DNA of 64,000 nt from Apteryx mantelli (GCF_036417845.1 NC_089991.1:12176001-12240000); one strand, 5' to 3'; counted from the first letter of the stretch, positions 1-11,432 are shown. A program made the numbers and translations. The notes: generated by a model from the letters alone, not told the origin.

Positions 1-322
1 CGGGGCGCCCCGCATCCCCCCGCCCCGCTGCTCCGAGGCGCCCAGCATCCCCCCGCCCCGCTGCTCCGGGGCGCCCCGCATCCCCCCGCCCCGCTGCTCC
101 GGGGAGCCCCGCATCCCCCGGCCCCGCTGCTCCGGGGAGCCCCGCATCCCCCCGCCCCGCTGCTCCGGGGCGCCCCGCATCCCCCCGCCCCGCTGCTCCG
201 GGGAGCCCCGCATCCCCCGGCCCCGCTGCTCCGGGGAGCCCCGCATCCCCCCGCCCCGCTGCTCCGGGGCGCCCCGCATCCCCCCGCCCCGCAGCTCCGG
301 GGCGCCCCACATCCCCCCGCCG
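1..322. repeat. 33-bp GC-rich minisatellite with 99-bp higher-order unit
   Basis: Seen directly: about 9.7 tandem copies of a 33-bp unit starting CGGGGCGCCCCGCATC, with unit starts at 1, 34, 67, 100, 133, 166, 199, 232, 265 and 298. Variants differ at a gcg/gag position and at a cccccc/cccccg position. Units 3-5 (67-165) and units 6-8 (166-264) are identical as 99-bp blocks, so a three-unit higher-order repeat has formed. The array runs off the left edge, so its true length is unknown. The C runs on this strand could form i-motifs and the complement G-quadruplexes. It lies immediately upstream of the LONRF promoter. Confidence 0.95.
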
Positions 323-354
323 GGGCCCCGCGGCGGCTCCCCGTTACGAAACGC

Positions 355-402
355 GGCCGGGGCGGGGCGGGGCGGGGCGGGGCGGGGCGGGCGGCAGCCA
401 AT
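355..402 (+). promoter_or_regulatory. LONRF1-like: TATA-less CpG-island promoter: stacked GC boxes and CCAAT box
   Basis: A run of overlapping GGGGC units at about 358-391 gives several consecutive SP1/KLF-type GC boxes, followed at 398-402 by a CCAAT box in forward orientation (an NF-Y type site). No TATA box is visible. The coding ATG is about 157 bases downstream, so transcription probably starts somewhere around 440-500; the exact start cannot be read from sequence. The G runs could also fold as a G-quadruplex on the coding strand. Confidence 0.65.
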
Positions 403-512
403 GGGGCCCCGGCGCCGCCGCCGCCGCCGCCGGTTGCGTCGGGGGGCCCCGGCGGGGCGGGAGCAGCGCTCGGAGCCGCCCCGCGCAGCGCAGCCCCGCA
501 GCCGCCGGGCCG

Positions 513-521
513 ATGGGCTGA
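513..521 (+). promoter_or_regulatory. LONRF1-like: minimal two-codon upstream ORF (ATG-GGC-TGA)
   Basis: ATG at 513-515 is followed by one glycine codon and the stop TGA at 519-521, 37 bases before the main ATG at 559. If transcription starts upstream of 513, the 5' leader carries a Met-Gly uORF that could tune initiation at the LONRF start. The bases are seen directly; a regulatory role is inferred. Confidence 0.45.
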
Positions 522-558
522 GCCGGGCCGGGCCGCAGGCAGCGCCGGCCCGAGGGCG

Positions 559-922
559 ATGCGCCGCCGCCCGCCCGCGCCGGGCTGCCCCCGCCGGGGC
601 CGCAGCCCCCCGCGGCCGCCCGCCCTCCTTCGCCCGGCGGCGGGCGGCGGCGCGGACGTGCTGCGCTGCCCCTGCTGCCGCCTGCTGCTCTGGGAGCCGG
701 TGACCGTGTCCTGCGGGCACTCCTTCTGCGAGCCCTGCCTGGGGGCGGCCCTGCCCGCCCGCTGCCCCCTGTGCCGGCAGCGCCTGCGGCTGCTGGGCGT
801 CGGGGCGCCGCGGCGCGACGTGCTGCTCTGCGGCCTCCTGGCCAAGTGCGCGCCCGGCGAGCGGCGCCCGCGGCGGGCGGCCCGTGCGCGGCTGCGGGCG
901 GCCCGCGAAGCCGTCGAGCTGG
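559..922 (+). CDS. LONRF1-like: LONRF exon 1: N-terminus and first RING finger
   Basis: Residues 1-121 plus one base (phase 1 donor, G|GTAAGC). After a Pro/Arg-rich N-terminus comes a complete C3HC4 RING with ligands Cys37, Cys40, Cys52, His54, Cys57, Cys60, Cys69 and Cys72, including the LONRF-typical EPVTVSCGHSFC block. It ends in an Arg/Ala-rich helix that starts the TPR region. The ATG at 559 has G at -3. It is the only in-frame ATG before the RING, although the frame stays open upstream to at least about 460, so a non-AUG N-terminal extension cannot be excluded. The exon is extremely GC-rich. Human LONRF1 has a much longer pre-RING segment. Confidence 0.88.
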
Positions 923-3900
923 GTAAGCGCGCGGGGCTGCGCGGCCGGGGCGTCCCGGCGTGTCCCAGCCCGGCGCGGGGACGGGGATGCGCGGCGGGCG
1001 CCGGCGGGGACCGGGGCGGGCCGCGTTGGCCCGGCGGCGCGCTGCCCGCCCCGTCTGCGCAGCCCGCAGCCGGGGCACCTGGGGAGCTTGTCAGGACTGC
1101 GGGGAAGTGCTGGAAAGGGAGGTGGAGGGGTTTCCCGGCTGCTGGGTATTTTTCCCGCGTCCGCAGGTGCGAGGGGCTCATCCCCAGCCTGTCCCGAGAG
1201 CAATGGGACTTTGTAGGAAGATCTGCAGAAGTGGGACGCAGAGGCTGGGAGCTCTCCCTCTGCTTGGAGTGGCCAGCTCTTCTCTGCCCGCACTGTGGGG
1301 CATGTTCCCAGGCACAGGCTGCTCTCCTTCGTGTGCTCTGCCTTTCTGCTAGGCTTTCTGGAGCTGTTGGAGGGGATGGATGGTGGGGGCAAGCCCCGCT
1401 GCTCATAGCCAGCGACTGGGTTGCGGACAGGGCAGAGCGAGCAGTGCGCCCCATCACCCGCATGCACGGGGCATGAAGCAGGCACCTGGAGAGGAATAGC
1501 TGCATGTTTAAAGCCAAGAGCTCAGCTGCTTCCTGGGAGCGTCCAGCAATATTTCAGGGCCAGAGGAAGAGCTTGGCCCAGCCGGGCCCCAGGACGGTGT
1601 GGCAATCATGTAAAATGGTTGGGACTTTTCCAGTGCAGGACAGATGTGCCTGAGCCACCAGAGCCTGGCAAGAACCCAACCTGGGCCGGGCTCTGGGGCC
1701 AGCCTGCTCACCCTGCGTGTGGCAGGGCCTCCCCGGCCCCTTCTGGGACAGGCTCCTGCCAGACATTTGCCTGCATGGTCAGGATTGGGCGCAGGGAGCT
1801 TGGTCTGCTTTAACGTGGGGCTGCAAGTGGGTTTTTTGGAATGTTCTGGTTAAATAAAAGGGGTTACACAACGTGCCTGGAGGAACAGGGAGCTGGGGCC
1901 GTGGAGGCAAAAGGTCCTTTCTAGACATGCGTTTCTATGGCAGCAGCGAGCTTGCGTTGCAGGGTGCAGACACTTAATTCTCGGTTGCTGCATGACGAGC
2001 ACTGGAGGTAAGGCTGCGTCTGAAACCGAGGGGCCGAGCGGGCTGGCCGTTTCTGATGCTGGGAGCAGGGCGCTTTACGCAACACCCCAAAGCATTCACT
2101 TTACATGCTGTGCACTTTGTTCAAAACAAATACACTGCAAGGTTGTCTGTTGCTCTTCTCACTATTGCCACTCTCACTTTTTTTGTCTTATTGGGGTGTA
2201 CAATTGTATATCTCCTTTAAAACAGCCTCTGTTACTATAGAGCAAAATTTTGCAAGTTCTTTCCTTAGTCTTTCTCCACTACATGCACAGTTCTCTCCAG
2301 GACAGGGGAGTCGGGGTTAGGGCAAAGAGGAAATGGGAATTACAGCCGCAGTTCCTATAAACGTGTGCTCACTGGTATTGCTTGAACTCTGCCATGTGGG
2401 TGGTGCTTTTGGGATGTGATTTTTCAACTTTTGTGGTCTAGAGACAAGTTTCAGGCTTCACAGCTTCTTTTGGGCTGCCCTTCACTCTTCTCTTCATGCT
2501 TTAACATTGATAAACGCTGCACCCACAAGAACATGTGTTTTTGGTGTAGCTCTGTGGACCAGCTTGCGGTGTCCTGTTGAGCAATCCCCTGTCAGGAGCT
2601 GTTACTTCTGGCTTTGTACAAAACCCACAGCCAGCCTGCAAGTCCTGCCCAAAGAGCAGCTCCCCTCCCTTGGGAGACTGCATGTCTAAAATTGCCAACT
2701 TTTTATCTTCTGTTTTTTCTAAGCGAACAAAAAAGTGCACTGTAACGAGTAACACAGGAGGACTTCTAGCGTGCTGGGAGTCTGGAGAGCGCTATCAATC
2801 AGTCGTCAGCTGCCAGGTCTGCCAGCTGGCTGACGTCCCTAGTGTCTAATGATATCATAGATCAAAAATAGCTGCGGCAGAAGAGAAATGCAGAATTTGT
2901 AGCCCAGTTTTACACATCTTATTTTCACCAAATCCGTCGCTTTATTGCGAGGCTGTGCAAATGTCTCGAGCGCACACTTGCTCATGTGGAAAATAAGCCT
3001 CTAGCCTTTGTACCTGTTTGTTTGTCTCTACCTATCGTTAAGTGCTGGAGTATTTTGTCTCTAGGTCTGTGCCTGCGGGATGGGGGGCAGTGTAGGAAGT
3101 TCCCAGCTTTCCTGAACTAAGCCCTAAGCTCCCAGCTAAGATCGTAAGTGAAAATAAGCTCTGCGTGAGCATGGCTTGCTCTGCTGTGTGGCTCAGCGTG
3201 GCCAGCCGCAGCCCTGGCTCAGCGAGCAAGAGCGGGTGCTGCTGTCCAAATGGCGATGCCGCCTTCGACTGCCGGCAGAGAGCAAGCTCTCGCCGTGCTC
3301 CACGCCACGCAGGGGAGCAAAAGGAGGCAATAGCTGGGCAGAGCCTTCTTGTGCTGTGGTAAGACGCAGCAGGTGGCTGAGCAGGCTGTAGGGAGCCTGG
3401 GCATGGTGACAGCAAAGGTGGGTTTGGGGAAGCGGGGAACGTTGCCTGCAAAGCTGTGTCTGGTGCTGGCTGGTCTGTATGGGCCCAACTCTTGCCCAGA
3501 TAGGAGCTGCCAACCATTCAGCAAGGCGTTTCTGCAAAACCCTTTGCAACAGTAAATGAAGTGCCAATGCCTGAAAATGGTTCCTCGCTTATGATGCAAG
3601 TTTGGCCTCAGATTTTCAGAAAGGGGGAGAGGAGGGTTTTCTGGCTGCAGCCTGTGCCTTGGCTCCTCTTCTCTGAGAAGAGAGGATGGGGAAGCGTTTA
3701 ACACTTCCATCACGATGCCTGCACAGCTTCCCTTGTTCTTGGGTTTTGAGTCTTCACAAGGTAAAATGAGCTGCATTTCAACCTTGAAATAGGTCACTGG
3801 GGAGGATCTATGGCACAGCTTGGGTCTGATCGTGGCACCCCGGCCACGCTGCTCCCGGCTGAATCAGGGGTCTCGGCAGTGCTGCCCCGGCGCATGGCTA

Positions 3901-5236
3901 AGGTGTCCGTGCACGCTGCCTGAGCTGCCCTGGCCCTCCTGGAGAAAGCCAGGAGCTGGCAGGAGCATGAAGCCCTTCTCCCCAAGGGGCTGGGAGTCAC
4001 GGCTGTGTTTTCTCCCCCAGAAGCAGGTACCTGCACCGTAGCCCTTGGCAGCCGCCTGCCTCTGCAACTTGCTCAGCACTGGGGGAGATGCAGCACCAGG
4101 TTTAGGGACCTGTTGCCTTAGCTGGGAAAGTCAGGAGTACATTGGATATAGGTTGTCTCCACAGCAAACTGTGATATAACAGGGTGGGTCTGTGAATCTT
4201 CCACAGCTCAAACCCACAAACATGACCACACCTGGCTTCTTCCGTAAGCTGTACTGCATGGGTGTTGAGGGTGCCGATTTAATTAGTGGTTGACTGTTTA
4301 CTTGGCCTCACTAGCACCCTGCATCCCCCAAACCCCACACTGATGGTGCAGGTGGAAAGGAAGGTCCTAATGGGGCTTCTGTGAGGTGGGAGAAAAAGAA
4401 AAAGCAGCGCCCACAGGAGGTGGTTCCCCCTTGCCATGGAGATCGCATGCAAGATCAGCAAGAGCTTGCTCCCTGCGAGCCGGATGAGTAAGAACTGCGT
4501 GCCAAGTTCCCTATCTACATTTTGGGAAATCTCAGCCTTTTCTTCTACTTGGAAACATCCTCAGGTCTTGCACTGGGAGGTGTTGATCCATCAGCTTTGC
4601 CTTCTTCCCAGCAGCCAGCCCACAGGGTGCTGGGGCAGATCTGGAGCCCTCCTTGTAGCTCCCCTGGCTTTCCCTCTGCCCTGGGATAGAGAAGGCAAAT
4701 CGCTGGGTCCAGCAGGCTCTCTAGCTTTTGTGAATGCAGGTCTCCACAGCTGCTGGCTTGTTTTGTAACTTGTTATTGTGGATCTGCAGAGTGAATCATG
4801 TTGCAGAGCCTCCCGTGGCAACAGCCACCGTTGGGAGGATGTACGTGATACACCCTTTCTCCAGCAGCTGCGTCCCAAAAGGATGGATGTGAGCACAGAT
4901 CCCATCACAGGCGAACAAGTAGATGCTGAAAGAGAGCTCCAAGGCAGCAATGGGACCCTGTGGCTGAGAGCTTTCCGGGGAGATGGGGAATAATGAGGGG
5001 GAAATAAAGAGAAATTTAAAGATAGATATTTAAGGGAAATGACCACCCTTGCAGAAGGTTATGAGGCCACCAACTTCTGCCTGAAGAGGAGCTCAGGAGC
5101 TGTGTTTAGCTTGTGTTAGCAGCAGCAGGAGATGTCCCACCATGGCAAGGTCTCTCCAGGTCTTGTCCAGCTGTGGCAGCTCGGTGCGTGGCTCTGTGGA
5201 GACTCGTGGCACAAGTAATGACATTTCTGTTTCCAG
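923..5236 (+). other. LONRF1-like: LONRF intron 1
   Basis: About 4.3 kb. GC content drops from CpG-island levels at its start (to about 1,100) to ordinary levels. It contains an AATAAA at 1853-1858, which could act as a cryptic intronic poly(A) signal. I see no coding exon, recognisable transposon or RNA gene in it. The phase 1 to phase 1 join across it gives a gap-free LONRF alignment, so no exon appears to be missing. Confidence 0.7.
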
Positions 5237-5355
5237 CCCCAGATGACACTTCCCTGCGGCTGCGCCGGGCAGAGGCGTACGTGACCCTGGGGCAGTATCC
5301 AGAGGCGCTGGAGGACCTGGATGCGGTGTGCAGGGCTGAGCCTGGAGATGGTAAG
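5237..5355 (+). CDS. LONRF1-like: LONRF exon 2: first TPR repeat
   Basis: Residues 122-161, entered in phase 1 (joined codon GCC, Ala122) and left in phase 0. It encodes a TPR helix pair recognisable from LRLRRAEAYVTLGQYPEALED. The joined sequence across the exon 1/2 border aligns without a gap to the corresponding part of LONRF1, which argues against a missed exon in the 4.3 kb intron 1. Two donors overlap here, GTAAGG at 5351 and GTGAGC at 5356; only the second keeps the frame into exon 3. Confidence 0.9.
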
Positions 5356-7191
5356 GTGAGCAGAGGGAGTGCTGCGGGGTGTGAGCACCCGCTGTCCATA
5401 CTTCTTGCTCTGACAACGGGAGAATTTGGGGGAGAAGACTTGGAGAAAGAGGACCTCTGGGATGTCAGAGGCTGCCCGCAGCAAGGTGTGAGCGAGAGCA
5501 GCTGCCCTGCTGCTCTGTTCTCTGAACCCAGAAGGGATTTTTGCCCCCATTTTGAGCATGGCCCGGCTGGATGGTGCTGTGTGGTGGTAATGGATATATC
5601 CTCCAGCCACAGAGGAGACTTTCCCTTTGGATGTCACAAATCCTGGAGCTGTCAGACCTTCCCTGAACGTGAACATCTCCTGCCCCTAGTATTACAGTCC
5701 TACTTACAGCCAAAGCTTACCATATAGGAGGAATTTCCCCCTTTCAGCCCCAAACGGTTTCTTCTAGCTGTCCTGGCATGGTTCAGAAAGCTCGCTTCTC
5801 TGTCCCCGTGCCAGGGAGGGAGGAGAAGGCAGAAGTCTGGGGAAATCTTAGCTCCAGAGAGGGATGTGGATATTTTACCTGTCTTCCAAAGGTCCTAATC
5901 CCAATCTCCTGTTAGCCACTGATTGCAGGGCCCGGCTCGTGGTTCACTGACGATCGTGAATTCACATAGTCATTGGATTCATCCTGCTTGGGAATACGCT
6001 ATCCAAATCCAGTAATGATGTGTTAAGTTGCAAATACAGGATGTAAATGCTCTGTCCCACTGATGGACCCATCCATCAGTAGAGGTCCGGAGCTGCCTGG
6101 TGTCTTCACTTGCACACACACACAGCGAGTGCACGTAGCTGTGCTGGTGATGGGAGGAGCAGCCTGGGATGGGTCGCAGAGCCCGGGGCTCTGGGGAAGT
6201 TTTGGCTGAGCTGCCCTCCAAAAAAAAACAGGCGTGGGAGCTCGCTTGCTGATTTGAGCAACACTTTCTGGCAACAGTTTCTCAGCATTCAAAGGCAAAG
6301 CCCTTGACCCCTTCTCTAGGCCTCTGTAGGGTTTATTTACTTGGCTTTTGCAATTGTCGCATTTTGGGAAACTCCTGTTTTGTGCGGTATGTGGCTGTGC
6401 TGACACCGGTTTCTCTCTGAGGTTGGATCTGGTAGGCAAAAAAGACAAGCCTGAGCATGGGAGCAGCAAACTGTCCGGATACTTCAGCTTTGGCTGGGGG
6501 CAGGCAGGACGATGGAGGGAGGCTCCCTCCAGACTCGACGCTCACCCAGGAGCTGAAGGGCAGCGTTCTCAGCTGGCAGCAGGCCCAGTGGGCTACAAAC
6601 AAGACCAGCCGTGTGGTGATGTGCCCATTTAATCAGAGGGCTGGGGAACAGCAACAGGAGCTCGCCTGAGGCAGGGAAGAAAGAGTAACCTCTTACCTTC
6701 CTTTTTGGTGAGATTTGCACCAGCCTTAACCCCAAACCAGGCCTTGGGTCTGCAAGGCCAAGCCTGGGGCTCTCTGTGCCACCATCCAGGTGCTTGCTGG
6801 GGCACGCGTTCCCCTCTCACTGGGTGCTTTGGCTGCATTCAGGGCAAGAGAGGCGAGGGCTGCTGGAGGGATGCTCAGGCCTGTGTTACTAGTCGGGATC
6901 CCCAGCTAAACTCCTGGGACCAGCTGGAGGAGCGCTGACACTGCTGCATTGCTTCCCGAGCTGTCTCTCTAGGCCGGGGTAGGAGGAAGCTGTGCTTTGG
7001 GTCGGATACTTCATCCGAGCCTCTGATTGAAAAAACATGTCTTCAGAGCTGCCAGTCTAGGCACCGTTCACCTCCCTTCTGGAACAAGGCTGCCTTTGAT
7101 CCTCTGGACCAGCTGGCAGGCAGTCCTGATAGATTAAGAAAAAAAGTTGCCTCTGTGTCTTGTAGTCAGCACATGTCTTTTTGCTCTGCAG

Positions 7192-7314
7192 GGCTTCTTC
7201 AGGAAAGGGAAGGTGCTTCTGGAGATGGGGCGGAGAGCTGAAGCCCTGCTGGAGTTTGAACGCTGCCTTGCGCTGAGTGCCCCTTTCCCCGCCGCTCGGA
7301 GCGAGCTGGAGAAG
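7192..7314 (+). CDS. LONRF1-like: LONRF exon 3: second TPR repeat
   Basis: Residues 162-202, phase 0 on both sides (41 codons). It begins GFFRKGKVLLEMGRRAEALL, a textbook second TPR of the LONRF family (human LONRF1 has a very similar YFRKGKVL segment), and ends SELEK. Because both phases are 0, skipping this exon would keep the reading frame and remove one TPR. Confidence 0.9.
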
Positions 7315-8128
7315 GTGCGTGGGAAGGGCTCGTCCCGAGGCCGAGCTCTGCTCTGAGCTGTAGCGTGGTGTTCCCGTGCCCTCGCGCCGGCCTGTGAGAT
7401 GCGCTTTGCCTCCGAAGGACTCGCGCCTGGCCCAGTCTTGCTGCTCTGGCTGGTTTCGGGAGCACAGAGAGCTGGCTCCCAGCGGCAGCTGGCACTGGTG
7501 CCCCACACGAGTTCACCCATGAAGAAAACTGCCCTCCCGTCTGCAAGTCTCTGGTTCTTGCAGGGGTTAGCTGGTGACGTGGGCAAGCAGCCAGGCAGGA
7601 GGGGGCCTCTAGGCAGTGTCGGTGGCAACCAGCACCAAAGCAGCCAGCCAGCAGCTGTCACTGGAGGCTTGGGGTCTTTTCTGCAGATGATTTTGGGCCA
7701 GCACCCAACCCAGTACTGAAATCACTGTCACCACCTCTGTCGATCTCCCTGGCACAGAGATTTCATGCCGTGAGGGGACACTTGTCCTCCAGGAGGGAAA
7801 GGGCAGGGGATTGAGGAATGACCATGTGCCCCTGACCACTCGCTCCTTTCTGCTCCTTTTGGGTGGCAGAGAACATGAGTCCCAGCCCTTAAAACATGCC
7901 TTTTTATTCACTGCCTCATGCCACTGTCTTCCTTAGTCTGGCTCAGGCATTGGTTTGACAGAGGGCTCAGCTAGTGTTGAAACGAGAAGCCCATACTGTG
8001 CCTGTGCGAGGCTGCAGAGAGCAAGAGGCTTGGTTTTAGGGCTCGTGAGGGATGGAGCGTGGCAGGCTGCGCATCTTCCCGATCCCTTCTCCGAGGCATC
8101 ACATCTGAGCCGTGTCCTCTCCTTGCAG

Positions 8129-8272
8129 ATCCTCGCGTGGGATGACTCTCCTCGGCCAAGCCCGGCTGCAGAGCTCCCAGCTGCTGCCTGCCAGAGCTCA
8201 TCCAGCCCCCAAGCCAGGGAAGAAGGATCGAGCGCTGGGCTCACATCCTCCCCTGCACAAGAGCATGCTCAG
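8129..8272 (+). CDS. LONRF1-like: LONRF exon 4: end of TPR helix and Ser/Pro/Ala linker
   Basis: Residues 203-250, phase 0 on both sides (48 codons). The first residues, ILAW, complete the helix that reads EKIL in LONRF1. The rest is a low-complexity Ser/Pro/Ala/Glu/Gln linker, probably disordered and poorly conserved across the family. The acceptor (CCTTGCAG) and donor (CAG|GTGAGA) are both good. Confidence 0.85.
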
Positions 8273-8943
8273 GTGAGAAAGCCTGCGATGATCTGAGACA
8301 GTGATGGGACCTACTGGTAAGATTTCAGACTCCCATTGTGTTTGAAACATAAGTCACATTACATTCAGCAGGAGAGTAGAAAATGTTGGTGTTAATAGTG
8401 TTTTTTCATTAGAAATGTGCATTTGAGGACAGTTCAGACCACTAGGAGCTATTAAGGAAAGATCACCTTCTACTCTTTACCTTCTAAGGAGAAATTTGGC
8501 ATGTTTAGAGGGAGGGAAAAATTGGAGAAATCGGGTTAAATATACTCAAGTACCAGGTGGTACATTTGGATAGGGTAAACCCCTGTTTAAACTGCAAGAT
8601 CAGCTATCCCATGAGTGCATGCTGTAGGCAGTAAAAATTGCCCAAATCTCTCTCCCGCAGAGTGTTGCTTTTCAGGTGTTTTCCCCTGCACCCCACTTCT
8701 GGGGTGGTTTGTGTTTCACCCTAAAAAAAGGTAAAATTGTGGCTCCCAGATGCCATTGCAGGAGTGAGCAAAGGATGTCTTTCAAGACCTCGCTTTCCTA
8801 GAGTCCAGCAGATCCAACAGGTTAATATATAATAGCACACAGAAAAACCTCCTGGTCCCATAGGGCTTGGTCGGGTGGATGGGGCTGGGTGAAGTGCAGA
8901 GGGAGTGGGGACATCAGGTTTGATTTTTCTTTGCTGTGTCCAG

Positions 8944-9079
8944 GATCAGGAGGGAGCAACAGAGAATGGCAGAGGGGAAGCTGTGCCTGGGGGTGGCCAG
9001 ATGATGCCCACCCTTTCCCCACCGGGGAAACAGCAAGACTCGGACTCTTCGACAGAGAGCCAGGAAGGGCAGTTGTCGG
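8944..9079 (+). CDS. LONRF1-like: LONRF exon 5: acidic/Ser linker
   Basis: Residues 251-295 plus one base (phase 1 donor G|GTGAGT). It encodes a Gly/Glu/Gln/Ser-rich linker containing an SDSSTESQEG-type acidic patch with several possible CK2-like sites (an inference from composition). The exon is supported by phase continuity from exon 4 and into exon 6 rather than by sequence similarity. Confidence 0.8.
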
Positions 9080-9637
9080 GTGAGTGCCGTCAGAGGTACA
9101 AAAATCTCATCTAATGCAAGATGCCTGTTTGAAATACATTTTGGTGCTGAAATCTCAGTGTTTGCAACATGTGCCAGACCAGTGAGTGGAGATCCCAGGG
9201 ATGCGTGACGGGGCAGCTCCAGCCATCGCGCTTACTGCACACAGATGTGAAGGGATCCGATATCCCTTTATTGAGCTGGTGGAAGTATACCAAACCTTTG
9301 AGTCTGGTTTGAAAAATTCTAGCTAAAACCAGATATCATTTGTTCCCTTTGCTACGTGGAGTCACAGGGAGACTTCCTTTGAATTGCTGTGCCCAAAGCC
9401 TGCGGGGGCTCAGTGGCCGAGCAGAGATGCAAACAGTCGCTTCACTGGTGTGCCTTGTCCCCTAGGCTGCCCTGCCGGCTTAGCGTGTCCTGGTGGGATG
9501 AACGGGGTGAAATCCTACAGCCTGTGTGAGGCAGGAGATCAGTCCATGTCATGGTTCCTGCTTGTCTCAACACTGAGGAAAGCCTCAGCATGTTTCCTAG
9601 GGGATGTTACTTTTTCCCTCTTTTTTTCTCCCACCAG

Positions 9638-9737
9638 ACAGTGAAGAGGAAACAGCAGCAGCAGCAGCAGCAGGAGACCAGCTGTACCTGGGGGACCTGC
9701 TGAGCATATCTGACCTGGAGTGTTCCCTTTGCATACG
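9638..9737 (+). CDS. LONRF1-like: LONRF exon 6: poly-Ala tract and first half of second RING
   Basis: Residues 296-328 plus two bases (phase 2). A (GCA)n run encodes six alanines (302-307) after an acidic DSEEET stretch. The exon then encodes the segment leading into RING2, ending SDLECSLCIR with the first two zinc ligands Cys324 and Cys327. Splitting RING2 after its first CxxC knuckle matches the intron position I expect in this family. The donor is CG|GTGAGT. Confidence 0.88.
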
Positions 9738-11432
9738 GTGAGTTTTCCAGCCAGCGAGCTTTCAGGATGTAGAATAGGCACCTGCCAGAGTTTGTTTCCT
9801 AGTCTGGAGCTTTCTTCACACCCTAGTAGCAAACTCGGTCCCCAGTGCTGCAGAAACACAGGTTAAAGGATAAGAGAAGTGAGGAAGAAGGTACAGAGGC
9901 GGGCTTTCCCCTGTAAAGCTCGGAAGAGCTTAGATCACTCTCTCGGACCCAACATGTCACGAGCGATACAGATGTAGACATCGGTGAAGAGGTGGGGATA
10001 TTCAGTGGCGTCAAAGATCTTAAGTGGTGATTGCCCTTTGTAGCTGCAGCCCAGAACAGGAAGGTTTTGCCTCAGGGAAATGCCATCTAACACCGCCATT
10101 GCGAACCCAGAGAGGGGAATCGGACGAGCTCTGTGCACACAGGAGGTGGGAGAGGAGACCGGGGTAGAGCATGTGTCCGTCTGCCAGGCCAGGAGAGGGC
10201 TGGGTGCCTGTGAGTGAGCACATGCTGCCGAAGGGCACGTTGAAATCAGGTGGTTATTTCCGGCGTGTCCCAGGACCTTGGGCAGTTGTGCAAATACACT
10301 CTTGCCAGAGGGCTGGGCGTTTCACTGCCGTACGTGCAGGATGGTCAAGGTCTCCTGTGCAGCAGTGTCTTCCGGGTCTGGGCATGGCATGGGGGAATGA
10401 CTGCCTGTGAGTGAACTGCAGAGCAGGGGCCAGACCAAAGTCACATCTGGTCTGAATTAGGTGAATTTAGATCTCTTGTTCCATCTGAGAGTAGGGAAGT
10501 GTTATGCTCAGGAGGAATCGGGATTCAGTAGGCAAATGAAGAGGGAAGTAACAATTTGTGCCTCCAGTAGGTGACTTTCACTGGTCTCTTAACATCTCCT
10601 CCAAGCAGAGCTTTCCGGAGTCCTTCATTTCATTTCTGATCCTGGAGCCATCTGTGAGCAACCTGAGTGACTTGCAGTCCGCTCTGCTCTTGGAGCTAGG
10701 GGAGAAGGAAGCACTTGATGTGGCTTACAGCATTGTGCAAGTCCAACAGTCTGATCCCAGACTTCTGATTAAAAGAATAAACCAGTTAGGAACCTTTTAA
10801 TTAACAGGAGCTATAAGCAAAGCCTAGCTGATGCAGCTTTAGTGAAGGCAAGTTTCGTAGCTGTGTATTGCTTGAGCATGGAAAACATGGCATGAAATAG
10901 CTTTCAGTGGTGTCTTACCATGCAGCACTGTTGTCTTTAGTGAAGAAGACTGGTTAAAGTCAACATATTTCCCTTGAAATGGTAGCAGGAGACATGGGAA
11001 ATGCCTCATTGCTTCAAGAAGCAAAATCCCACAGGACTGTAAGTTTGAGACCTGTTTTCCTCTTGCTCTCAGCAGGGCATTTCAAAAGAGAAGGAGCAGG
11101 TACTAGACTAGGGATAGCCTGAAGCTGCACCCACAGCTTTGCCTGCCCTAATCTGCTGAAGTCCTGCAGGGCCAACCTCAGCCTCTGCCAAGCAAATATG
11201 CCTGACTGCTTTGCGGGAGCACTACGCAAAGGGGCCCAGACCAGCCTGGGGTTTCCAAACCAGCGTGCTGGGCCAGATCTGGGGGGAGTGACAGCTTCAA
11301 GAGTACCCAGCGCTTTTAACAGAGGCTATGCTGGGTGTCTGTCTCCTGGTCTCGTGGTCCTCCCTTGCAGGAGCCCAGATTGGTGCAACATGTGCTCCTT
11401 CTCCCCCCATCTGGCTCTCTTCAATCTGTTGA

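Noticed and set aside
401-703. 100-codon frame starting at the ATG overlapping the CCAAT box
   Set aside because: Different frame from the RING-encoding one; Arg-rich low complexity; the ATG is within a promoter element.
344-1078. 244-codon antisense frame over LONRF exon 1
   Set aside because: Shadow of the GC-rich coding exon; Pro/Arg/Ala low complexity.
1853-1858. AATAAA in LONRF intron 1 as a gene end
   Set aside because: The gene clearly continues through exons 2-12; at most a cryptic signal.
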